A stretch of 7,229 nucleotides of DNA. Source: an uncultured Bacteroidota bacterium (lineage in GTDB: Bacteria; Bacteroidota; Bacteroidia; Chitinophagales; Chitinophagaceae). Under the pieces are notes generated by a model. That model saw only the letters and a list, made by a program, of their open reading frames with translations. It was not told where the DNA came from and searched no databases. The stretch spans positions 1-7,229 of the forward strand of contig CAILMA010000436.1 of NCBI GenBank assembly GCA_903835145.1, given 5' to 3'. Positions 1 to 6,016 of the stretch are shown here, piece by piece; within the stretch, counting starts at the first letter, position 1; the number at the start of each line of letters is the position of its first letter. The position numbers and the translations under genes were made by a program.

Positions 1-71
1 AGCTACTTCCGCTTATTTTGTAAAAACTGGTTTTACAGGGCTAAAAGTAAGTAAAAACCTTTAGATTTCGC

Positions 72-98
72 TTGTTCAAACTGAACAAAATCTGAACA
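72..98. promoter_or_regulatory. operator-like palindrome with an extra half-site
   Basis: TTGTTCA (72-78), a 3-base centre AAC, and TGAACAA (82-88) form a perfect inverted repeat with 7-base arms. The heptamer CTGAACA (81-87) recurs at 92-98, 11 bases on, which is about one helical turn. A palindrome plus a phased third half-site in non-coding DNA is what a binding site for a dimeric regulator looks like, but AT-rich DNA also produces such repeats by chance. It lies about 150 bases before the first gene, so it could equally serve a gene to the left of the window. No regulator is encoded here. Confidence 0.35.
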
Positions 99-202
99 TT
101 AATTACAAAACGACAATAAGTAACCGCTGACAACTTATAACAGAATGTCTGGTCATACCCCATTTATTTCTTCAACCGCTCCCAACATATCCAGATATTT
201 TT

Positions 203-210
203 TAGGTTTG
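203..210 (+). promoter_or_regulatory. Bacteroidota -7-like promoter element (TAGGTTTG)
   Basis: TAGGTTTG matches the Bacteroidota -7 consensus TAnnTTTG at every fixed position. It would start transcription at about 215-218, giving a leader of roughly 25 bases before the GTG at 242. I could not find a TTTG-type -33 box at the usual 19-21-base spacing, so the call rests on the -7 element alone. Confidence 0.35.
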
Positions 211-241
211 TAAACATCATTTATACTAAATCCTGAATGCT

Positions 242-1447
242 GTGAAAATAAACTTCCGACTCCTCATTACTATTGGATTCAATTTACTAAGCCTTTTGGC
301 GAGTAATATTTCCCGCGGCCAAGACTGGATAGCCCCTGAGGGCAAAATTATCAACGACCGTACGTTGGTCTGGATCGACTTTCACGGCAAGCCGGGTAAG
401 GGCGAAGAACAATACGCAGCTGCTACAGCACCTGCCATCTACTTTACAGCCGACAACCCGGAAGAACACCCCAACAACAGGCTCACTTACAATTTCAAAG
501 TGAAATGCGCCTTTCAAAGCGCCTCATGGGTTAGAGAAGCTGTAGCCGACGAAAAAGGTTTCTCAGAATACGCTCTGAATCACGAACAGGAACACTATGA
601 TATCGCCCTTACTTTTACATATATATTACAGGCAGCACTTTCTGGCCGGGACTACAGTATGAACAATTATCAGGCTGAGATCGACTCGCTATATGAAGCT
701 GTCTACAAAAAATATGACAAGACGCAGGACGACTACGACGGTGAAACAAAGCACGGACTTGTAAAGGAAATCCAGAGTCTGTGGGACATGAGAATAAAAA
801 AGTGTCTTGAAAACTATACCGAGGAATTCTATAATAAGCCGTTGAAAGATATACAGACCGTAACTTACCTCTCCCAGCGTATGAAGCGCATACCCAATGA
901 GCCGGCGCGGCAGTTTGCCGTGCGGTGCAGACCAATGTATTCGGAATACAACGACGAGCTGAATGCGAAATTGCAAGAGACAAAAGAATGGACACCGGAT
1001 AAAGCAGTAATTGCTTTTTACTGTCAGAATTTTAGAGATACCGATGAAAATGCAGTGGTAAAGGAAAACAAAAGAATGCTCGCTTATGCATTTATGCCAC
1101 AGCCCGGGAATTTTTATAAGCGGGTACTTATTGACACCTTCCTATTTGATGGTAAGCCGCCTAAAATCACTGGCGTCTTTTATGCAAATGCAGATAGTGA
1201 TCAAACGCGCGAACTCTTCATCACCACATCAAGGCCGGTAAAGGAAAGACAGCGCTCAGGGGTATATTATCAAACCTATGTTTATGACAATACACTGCCT
1301 AAATCATTTCCTGCACGGCTAATAAAGCTAAATGATATTGCCGCTAAACTAAGCGGACTGGAAGGCACAGAAAATGGAAAACCTTCGAAAGCACCTTGCA
1401 AGTCGGAGAAAGAAGTAACCGACCAGCTGAAAAAATTGGGCTACTGA
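242..1447 (+). CDS. secreted DUF922-like protein with HExxH motif, putative metalloprotease
   Basis: This 401-residue protein of unknown function is probably exported: residues 1-26 have a basic start and a long hydrophobic stretch, although the cleavage site near Gly26-Gln27 is not a classical AxA. The N-terminal half has the Bacteroidota pattern W-DF-G-P (44-51) followed by AAAT-P-IYF (59-68), then HEQEH at 114-118. HExxH suggests a zinc site, and the arrangement resembles DUF922, a family predicted to be Zn-dependent proteases; peptidase activity is inference. A charged region (140-200) follows, and the second half (about 220-401) is a separate module with the stretch GVFYANADSDQ at 311-321 that I cannot assign. 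The start is GTG: the ATG at 237 meets a stop two codons later, while GTG leads straight into the signal peptide. The next gene is convergent, 68 bases away. The family call is moderate; the reading frame is secure. Confidence 0.8.
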   Translation: MKINFRLLITIGFNLLSLLASNISRGQDWIAPEGKIINDRTLVWIDFHGKPGKGEEQYAAATAPAIYFTADNPEEHPNNRLTYNFKVKCAFQSASWVREAVADEKGFSEYALNHEQEHYDIALTFTYILQAALSGRDYSMNNYQAEIDSLYEAVYKKYDKTQDDYDGETKHGLVKEIQSLWDMRIKKCLENYTEEFYNKPLKDIQTVTYLSQRMKRIPNEPARQFAVRCRPMYSEYNDELNAKLQETKEWTPDKAVIAFYCQNFRDTDENAVVKENKRMLAYAFMPQPGNFYKRVLIDTFLFDGKPPKITGVFYANADSDQTRELFITTSRPVKERQRSGVYYQTYVYDNTLPKSFPARLIKLNDIAAKLSGLEGTENGKPSKAPCKSEKEVTDQLKKLGY

Positions 1448-1515
1448 AAATGCTAATAACCGCGAGTGGAGAAGCACTCAAAATGATGACAATTCAAACC
1501 TAAACCCCTTAGCAA

Positions 1516-1845
1516 CTACCACTTCAAATCGGGGTCGTTATCTACTGGTGGTGCTTTAAACATTTCCCGGGATTTCATTTTTTGTATTTGCCTGTCGAAT
1601 ATCAGGCGGGCTATCTGCTCAGCAAAATCCTCTTCACCCAGCACACCATGCAGCTTTTTTTCAGAAATATCGAGACGGTACATCAATTGCACAAAATGGT
1701 CTGGCCCTTCTTCTATCAACGCAACAACTTTCTCTGCCAGTTTTTTTAAAATGGTTTCTTCAGAAATCAATTCCGGCATTTCAATGCCCCACTCATCTTG
1801 TATTGCAACCGCCGTTTCCTGTAATTCCAGCATAAACTTTGCCAT
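1516..1845 (-). CDS. small conserved helical protein of unknown function
   Basis: This is a 109-residue cytoplasmic protein with no signal peptide or membrane segment. It looks almost entirely alpha-helical and is rich in Glu, Lys and Leu. The block FVQLMYRLDISEKKL (51-65), then IARLIFDRQIQKMKSRE (78-94), resembles a small uncharacterised protein that I recall as widespread in Bacteroidota, with a 'YR-D-E-K' core and an 'I-R-Q-K-R' tail. I have no function for it and see no catalytic or metal-binding motif. ATG at 1845 is taken as the start; Met5 is an alternative. It is convergent with the HExxH gene and divergent from the FAH-family gene, with 84 bases between the two divergent starts, so it is probably a single-gene unit. 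Confidence 0.75.
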   Translation of the reverse strand: MAKFMLELQETAVAIQDEWGIEMPELISEETILKKLAEKVVALIEEGPDHFVQLMYRLDISEKKLHGVLGEEDFAEQIARLIFDRQIQKMKSREMFKAPPVDNDPDLKW

Positions 1846-1854
1846 TAGTTGACC

Positions 1855-1885
1855 TCAAGGTACATAAATTTCTGCAAAGCCTCAA
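1855..1885 (-). promoter_or_regulatory. weak promoter-like element for the minus-strand gene
   Basis: Read on the minus strand, TTG (1885-1883), 20 bases, then TACCTTGA (1862-1855) resembles a Bacteroidota -33/-7 pair with two mismatches in TAnnTTTG. It would give a very short leader before the ATG at 1845. The same 84-base gap must also hold the promoter of the divergent FAH-family gene. For that gene I see only TTTG (1886-1889) and TAATTTTA (1903-1910), 13 bases apart, which is closer than normal. Confidence 0.2.
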
Positions 1886-1929
1886 TTTGTCAGTGTAACT
1901 ATTAATTTTACAGCACAAATACTTGAATA

Positions 1930-2931
1930 ATGAAATTAGCATCCTGTATCATTAACGGAACAGAACAACTTGCATTTTGTGTTGGCGACAACCTTTATGC
2001 CACAAAAGATATAAACACAAATCTGCCAGCTACCATTGGTGAGCTGCTCCAGAACTGGGATGCACAGATAGATAACATGCACGCTCAGGACAAGGCAATA
2101 AAGGAAGGGAAAGCCGCTGGCAACCCTATTCCCTATGCCACAGCAAATTTGATGGCACCTGTACCCCACCCTACTTCCTGCCGCGATGGTTATGCTTTTC
2201 GCCAGCACGTGGCTGCGGCCCGGCGCAACAGGAAGGTGGATATGATCGCAGAATTTGACCAATACCCTATCTTCTATTTTACCAACCACAATGCCATTCA
2301 GGGTCCCGGTGAAATACCTGTGATGCCCGATCACCTGAAGAAACTCGATTTTGAACTGGAAGCCGCTGTAGTGCTTTGTAAAAAAGGCCGCAATGTAAGA
2401 GCAGCAGATGCTGACCAGTATATTGGTGGCTACATGATTATGAATGATATGAGTGCCCGCACCCTGCAGATGGAAGAAATGTTGCTCAATCTGGGCCCGG
2501 CAAAGGGTAAGGATTTCAGTACAGTCATAGGCCCTGTGTTGGTAACACCAGATGAACTGGAGCCTTACCGCAAAGCACCAAAAGCCAACCACACCGGCAA
2601 TACTTACGACCTTAAAATGCGTTGTTATGTTAATGGTATACAAGTAAGTGAGGGCAGCATGGGCGATATGGACTGGACTTTTGCTGAAATCGTAGAACGT
2701 TGTGCTTATGGAGCTGATATACTACCCGGCGATGTAATAGGCAGTGGTACCGTAGGTACGGGCTGCTTCCTGGAGCTGAATGGCACCGGCAAACTCAACG
2801 ACCCCAACTACAAAGAGCAGTGGTTGCAACCGGGCGATGTAGTAGAAATGGAGATTGATGGCCTCGGTAAGCTTTGGAATAAAATAGTGCTGGAAGACGA
2901 AAGCTGGAGTATTTTGGCATTGAAGAAGTAA
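1930..2931 (+). CDS. fumarylacetoacetate hydrolase family protein
   Basis: This is a 333-residue cytoplasmic enzyme of the FAH fold, whose members hydrolyse or decarboxylate diketo acids using a divalent metal. The N-terminal cap-like part (1-80) is followed by RDGYAFRQHV (85-94), which carries a likely metal Asp86 and catalytic His93. LDFELEA (139-145) supplies the metal ligands Glu142 and Glu144, and MNDMSAR (171-177) supplies Asp173. GSGTVGTGC (271-279) corresponds to the conserved loop near the active site. These residues line up with the metal ligands of fumarylacetoacetase (DLELE and MNDWSAR), so the site looks intact. At about 330 residues it is shorter than classical fumarylacetoacetase (about 420) and belongs to the 'RD-YAF-HV' branch, whose substrate I cannot tell from sequence. 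It could take part in tyrosine/homogentisate or other aromatic breakdown. The next gene, also catabolic, begins 128 bases on. Confidence 0.92.
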   Translation: MKLASCIINGTEQLAFCVGDNLYATKDINTNLPATIGELLQNWDAQIDNMHAQDKAIKEGKAAGNPIPYATANLMAPVPHPTSCRDGYAFRQHVAAARRNRKVDMIAEFDQYPIFYFTNHNAIQGPGEIPVMPDHLKKLDFELEAAVVLCKKGRNVRAADADQYIGGYMIMNDMSARTLQMEEMLLNLGPAKGKDFSTVIGPVLVTPDELEPYRKAPKANHTGNTYDLKMRCYVNGIQVSEGSMGDMDWTFAEIVERCAYGADILPGDVIGSGTVGTGCFLELNGTGKLNDPNYKEQWLQPGDVVEMEIDGLGKLWNKIVLEDESWSILALKK

Positions 2932-3059
2932 CGGTAATCGTTTCTGGCAGATTTTTTCGTTGCGGCGCATAGTTGCGGTAGAATACAGAAAAAATTACAG
3001 CAGACAGCACTTCGCAAAAGCCATTTTATAAAACTGCAACACAACCTTTACAATAACCA

Positions 3060-4220
3060 ATGAACATACAAATAATAGGCATAGTAGGCTCCGGGGCTAT
3101 GGGAGCCGGCATAGGGCAGGTAGCTGCCATGGCCGGGCACAGCGTAGTGTTGTATGACAACAATACGGCCTCGCTTGAGCGCGCCAAAACCAGCCTCACG
3201 GCGACCCTTCAGAAACTGGAAGAAAAAGGAAAAATACCCTCCACCGCCGATGTCTTGCACAGGCTGATTTTTGCTGATGATATACATGCATTCGCAACAT
3301 GCGGGCTGGTGATAGAGGCGATAGTTGAAAAACTTGAAGCAAAAAAAGCCGTGTTTACCGAAGTAGAAAAAGTAGTCGGCGCTCATTGTATTATCGCCAG
3401 CAACACTTCTTCCTTATCTATTACTTCGATTGCTGCCGCCTGCAACATTCCCTCCCGGGTTATGGGCTTGCACTTTTTTAATCCCGCGCCACTCATGGCG
3501 CTCGTAGAGGTAGTACCAGCTATACAGACCGATGCCAATCTCGTACACCAGGCTAAAGAACTAATGGAGACATGGGGCAAGACAGCAGTTTTGGCGAAGG
3601 ATACCCCAGGCTTCATCGTAAACCGGCTGGCGCGCCCTTTCTACAGCGAAGCCATCCGGATTTATGAAGAGGGCATAGCCAGTATGGAAACAATTGATTG
3701 GGCAATGACGAATATAGGAGGTTTCAAAATGGGGCCATTCACGCTTATGGACTATATAGGCCATGACGTAAATTATGTGGTCACTGAAACCGTTTTCCAG
3801 TCTTTTTTCTACGACCCACGTTACAAACCCTCATTTACTCAAAAACGCCTGTTGGAAGCCGGCTGGCTCGGGCGTAAATCAGGCCGTGGATTCTATAATT
3901 ATGCCGTAGGAACTTTTGCCGCTGAGCCGGTTAAAGACGAAGCAGCTGGCAGACAAATTGTGAACCGTATCCTGGCTATGCTGATCAATGAAGCGGCAGA
4001 TGCATTGCACCTTAATGTTGCATCGGCCAATGACCTCGAAGTGTCTATGACCAAGGGTGTAAACTACCCTAAGGGGCTGCTTACCTGGTGCGATGAGTGG
4101 GGAGTTGCCAATTGCCTCGGGTTACTTGATGGCCTTTATAACGACTACCACGAAGACCGCTACCGTGCAAGCATTCTCTTAAGACGCCACGCAAAAAATA
4201 ACACAAAATTTATGCAGTAA
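3060..4220 (+). CDS. NAD-dependent 3-hydroxyacyl-CoA dehydrogenase
   Basis: This cytoplasmic enzyme of 386 residues oxidises 3-hydroxyacyl-CoA to 3-ketoacyl-CoA, as in beta-oxidation and phenylacetate breakdown. An N-terminal Rossmann domain carries the dinucleotide loop GSGAMG (10-15), with acidic Asp33 at the end of the second strand favouring NAD. The catalytic set is complete and correctly spaced compared with human HAD: Ser117 in NTSSL, His138 in GLHFFNP, Glu150 and Asn188. A first C-terminal helical domain (about 184-281) ends in GRKSGRGFYNY. A second copy (about 296-380) contains NYPKGLLTWCDEWG (335-348). Two C-terminal domains are typical of PaaH/PaaC-like enzymes rather than the roughly 280-residue single-domain 3-hydroxybutyryl-CoA dehydrogenases, but at 386 residues it is shorter than E. 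coli PaaH, so I give no symbol. A hydroxybutyryl-CoA role is the main alternative. Confidence 0.93.
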   Translation: MNIQIIGIVGSGAMGAGIGQVAAMAGHSVVLYDNNTASLERAKTSLTATLQKLEEKGKIPSTADVLHRLIFADDIHAFATCGLVIEAIVEKLEAKKAVFTEVEKVVGAHCIIASNTSSLSITSIAAACNIPSRVMGLHFFNPAPLMALVEVVPAIQTDANLVHQAKELMETWGKTAVLAKDTPGFIVNRLARPFYSEAIRIYEEGIASMETIDWAMTNIGGFKMGPFTLMDYIGHDVNYVVTETVFQSFFYDPRYKPSFTQKRLLEAGWLGRKSGRGFYNYAVGTFAAEPVKDEAAGRQIVNRILAMLINEAADALHLNVASANDLEVSMTKGVNYPKGLLTWCDEWGVANCLGLLDGLYNDYHEDRYRASILLRRHAKNNTKFMQ

Positions 4221-4259
4221 ATTTGGATGATAGCGGAGTTATTGATTTTTAGTTAAAAA

Positions 4260-4267
4260 TACGTTTG
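4260..4267 (+). promoter_or_regulatory. Bacteroidota -7-like promoter element (TACGTTTG)
   Basis: TACGTTTG fits TAnnTTTG at all fixed positions and lies 30 bases before the first barrel gene, implying a leader of about 24 bases. The nearest -33 candidate, ATTG (4241-4244), is 15 bases away, closer than the usual 19-21. An alternative reading uses the same TTTG (4264-4267) as a -33 box with TAATTTTC (4286-4293) as -7 at 18-base spacing, but that would put the start of transcription almost on the ATG. Confidence 0.4.
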
Positions 4268-4297
4268 CAAAACAAATTTTTTTATTAATTTTCACGC

Positions 4298-4948
4298 ATG
4301 AAACGAATTTTACTTATAACAGTTTTTATCTTAAGTGCGGTTCAGGCCTTCTCCAATAGCTTCATCTATTTATGGGGTGGCGAGGGCATTTCCACACACA
4401 ACAATTACAATTTGGGCATGTCTGCCGGTTTAACTTATGATCATGCATTATTCTACCGAATGGCATTCGGTGCATCGGTTTTTATGCAGAACTACAACCT
4501 CTATTACAATAAAGAGGAGGGTGGCATCAATGGTGTAACAGACCGCCACAAAAGTAATTATGCTTTCCTTTCGCCAGAATTTAATTTCCATTTGGGTAAG
4601 ACCGGCCGCGTGCATGTATACCTTACTGGTGGTGTAGGCTTCAATATTGGCTGCACCGATACCTTGCACAAATGGGCTGCACCTACAGCGTTGTCACCTG
4701 GGTACGATAGCGTTATCGATAAGTCGGCTAACATTAATAAGATGGTCAGCCGTTTCGCATTCGGAGCAACTGAGCATTTTTATATTTCCAAGCACATAGG
4801 TATGTCTTTTACTGAAGATTTTGCTTACCTGCCGAGCCTGCTGAGTACAACCACCGAACCAACCGACAGGGTTTTTAATAACAACGTTAGGCAGATTTTC
4901 AGACCCGCTTACATCTCGTTGCGCATTGGCTTTTATTTCAAGAATTAA
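4298..4948 (+). CDS. outer-membrane beta-barrel protein, first of a tandem pair
   Basis: This 216-residue protein has a signal peptide (Lys2-Arg3, hydrophobic 4-16, probable cleavage after VQA at 15-17). The rest alternates short amphipathic beta strands rich in Gly and aromatic residues with polar turns, and ends in SLRIGFYFKN, whose alternating aromatics resemble the C-terminal signal read by the BAM complex. This fits a small barrel of eight or so strands in the outer membrane, of the kind annotated as 'porin family' or 'outer membrane beta-barrel' in Bacteroidota. No ligand or function can be read from it. The block RFAFGATEHFYISKH (152-166), then FTEDFAYLP (171-179), aligns with the next protein, so the two are probably diverged duplicates. 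Only 45 bases separate them, consistent with one transcript ending at the terminator at 5725-5752. Confidence 0.85.
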   Translation: MKRILLITVFILSAVQAFSNSFIYLWGGEGISTHNNYNLGMSAGLTYDHALFYRMAFGASVFMQNYNLYYNKEEGGINGVTDRHKSNYAFLSPEFNFHLGKTGRVHVYLTGGVGFNIGCTDTLHKWAAPTALSPGYDSVIDKSANINKMVSRFAFGATEHFYISKHIGMSFTEDFAYLPSLLSTTTEPTDRVFNNNVRQIFRPAYISLRIGFYFKN

Positions 4949-4993
4949 AAAATGACGTGAGTACATTCGCAAACCATCACTTAATAAGAACAC

Positions 4994-5704
4994 ATGAAAT
5001 TCAAACTACTCTCAATATCGTTACTGGCTTTTTCTACCTGCGCATTTGCACAAAATCGTATGGGTCTTGACCTCGGCGTTGGCATCCCATCGTTTGCTAA
5101 CAGTAAGGGCAATGATGCGAACCTTTCAACTTACAACACAAATGCAACCTTTACCGGCCAGGTATACTACCAGCGTAAAATAGCTAAACACATCTACTTT
5201 GGAGCCAAAGCTGCTTTTGAACAATATTCATTTGACTACACCAAGACACAGGCGGACGGGCTTGGCGGCAGTTACGGCACGGTAGTATCGCATACCAGCT
5301 CCTACCTGCATGTTGGCCCGATGGTTGATGTGGGCGTAGGGCGCAAGCGGGAATACCTGCACGGATTTCTGTACGCTACAGCAGGCTTCCTTATGTCAGG
5401 CGCACAGACTACGCGCGACTACCATGAAACCTTCAGCCAACCCGCTGCAGCTTTTGATAATACCCACGCAACTGATTACAAGATTAATGGCGTTATTTTT
5501 AGAATCGGTTTCGGCCTGAAGCAGCAATTACCATTAAGCAAACTTTGGTATGCCAACTTTACAGAAGGCTTCAGTTTTATGCCTTTTGGTGCTGTTAGCC
5601 AGCCCGACGCCACTGGCGGTACTGACATTCACCCGGGAAATTTTACCTTTCAGTTTGGGGTAATGCACAAATTCAAGGATTCGCGGAAACTATCAAACAA
5701 TTAA
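4994..5704 (+). CDS. outer-membrane beta-barrel protein, second of a tandem pair
   Basis: This 236-residue protein begins with a textbook Bacteroidota signal peptide: Lys2/Lys4, a hydrophobic core, and cleavage at CAFA|QNR after residue 19. The mature part shows repeated barrel strands such as IYFGAKAAFEQYSFDY (67-82), YLHVGPMVDVGVG (104-116) and FLYATAGFLMSG (125-136). GFGLKQQLPLSK (172-183) and FTEGFSFMP (189-197) correspond to the same region of the preceding protein. The last strand-like segment, FTFQFGVMHKF (217-227), is followed by a 9-residue polar tail (DSRKLSNN end), so the barrel-ending aromatic is not at the extreme C-terminus as it is in its neighbour. The function is unknown. The gene is probably co-transcribed with the upstream barrel gene, and a strong hairpin terminator starts 20 bases after its stop. 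Confidence 0.86.
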   Translation: MKFKLLSISLLAFSTCAFAQNRMGLDLGVGIPSFANSKGNDANLSTYNTNATFTGQVYYQRKIAKHIYFGAKAAFEQYSFDYTKTQADGLGGSYGTVVSHTSSYLHVGPMVDVGVGRKREYLHGFLYATAGFLMSGAQTTRDYHETFSQPAAAFDNTHATDYKINGVIFRIGFGLKQQLPLSKLWYANFTEGFSFMPFGAVSQPDATGGTDIHPGNFTFQFGVMHKFKDSRKLSNN

Positions 5705-5724
5705 TATCCCAATGTCAATCTTTT

Positions 5725-5752
5725 AAACGCCCTGATCTTAGGGCGTTTTTTT
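5725..5752 (+). terminator. intrinsic terminator after the barrel pair
   Basis: AAACGCCCT (5725-5733), a 6-base loop, and AGGGCGTTT (5740-5748) form a perfect 9-bp stem with a GC-rich core, and seven T residues run from 5746 to 5752. This is a standard Rho-independent terminator, 20 bases after the second barrel stop. The matching A-run on the left arm (5725-5727) is short, so it would work less well for transcripts arriving on the minus strand. Confidence 0.92.
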
Positions 5753-5764
5753 ATGCTCAGTGGG

Positions 5765-5974
5765 CTACCAAGGGTTCAGCATATAGTACTTCCGGTAAGG
5801 CTCCATCAGGTAGTCTGCACCAAGAACGCCGGAGAAACAATAGATTTTCTAAAAAGCTGGCACCCGGAAAGAAAACCGTTTCCGAGCCCCGTTAGTGCAA
5901 TGAATTTTGAAGTAGTCAGGATGAATGCCACCCTTAGGTATTACCTCGAGTCGGCGGCCAATGAAAGATTGCAT
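5765..5974 (-). pseudogene. possible interrupted small gene on the minus strand
   Basis: Reading leftwards from ATG at 5974, one frame gives 41 residues of protein-like composition (including GRRLEVIPKGG and HPDYFKIHCTNGARKRF), then TAG at 5851-5849. The same frame continues for 27 more residues (including GADYLMEPYRKYYMLNPW) to TAG at 5767-5765, shortly before the terminator hairpin. The residue mix and codon endings resemble those of the real genes, unlike most shadow frames. It could be a gene broken by one nonsense change, a remnant, or a 41-residue peptide gene. I recognise no family, and an in-frame TAA at 5992-5990 rules out a longer N-terminus. The 'coding' look may be chance. Confidence 0.28.
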
Positions 5975-5998
5975 ATTCTGCACAATTCCTTATCTTTC
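5968..5998 (+). promoter_or_regulatory. promoter-like element for the Asp-box gene
   Basis: ATTG (5968-5971), 19 bases, then TATCTTTC (5991-5998) fits the Bacteroidota -33/-7 layout with one mismatch in each box (TTTG and TAnnTTTG). Transcription would start near 6005, about 12 bases before the ATG at 6017, which supports that ATG over the in-frame ATGs further upstream. Confidence 0.4.
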
Positions 5999-6016
5999 TC
6001 AAAAACTAACAGATTC

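Larger units (their letters stand above)
5705..6016. other. 312-base gap between the barrel pair and the Asp-box gene
   Basis: The gap begins with an intrinsic terminator, contains an interrupted minus-strand reading frame (5765-5974) and ends with a promoter-like element before 6017. The plus frame shared by both flanking genes has no stop between 5705 and 6016 and offers ATGs at 5753, 5900 and 5921. Its translation there shows no signal peptide or recognisable domain, so I treat it as non-coding. No RNA gene or repeat was recognised. Confidence 0.6.

Noticed and set aside
19..37. Inverted repeat TGTAAAA-ACTGG-TTTTACA
   Set aside because: The 7-bp stem is AT-rich and weak, and no T-run follows on either strand. 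It could be chance in AT-rich DNA, so it is not called a terminator or operator.
615..995. Two minus-strand frames opposite the first gene
   Set aside because: They overlap the HExxH gene completely and show no family features; the plus frame has the signal peptide and motif.
1464..1479. Hairpin GAGTG-loop-CACTC between the convergent genes
   Set aside because: The stem is only 5 bp and has no T-run on either side, so it is not a convincing terminator.
1936..2643. Minus-strand open frame of 235 codons
   Set aside because: It lies entirely inside the FAH-family gene, whose active-site residues are all present in the plus frame. The antisense product is rich in Cys, His and Ile without any domain, as expected for a shadow.
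2959..2978. GTTGCGG repeated twice, 13 bases apart, between the two enzyme genes
   Set aside because: It is too short and non-symmetrical to distinguish from chance, and no promoter elements are positioned with it.
5753..6016. N-terminal extension of the Asp-box protein from ATG 5753, 5900 or 5921
   Set aside because: An extension would bury the clear signal peptide inside the protein. The promoter-like element at 5968-5998 also favours the start at 6017.
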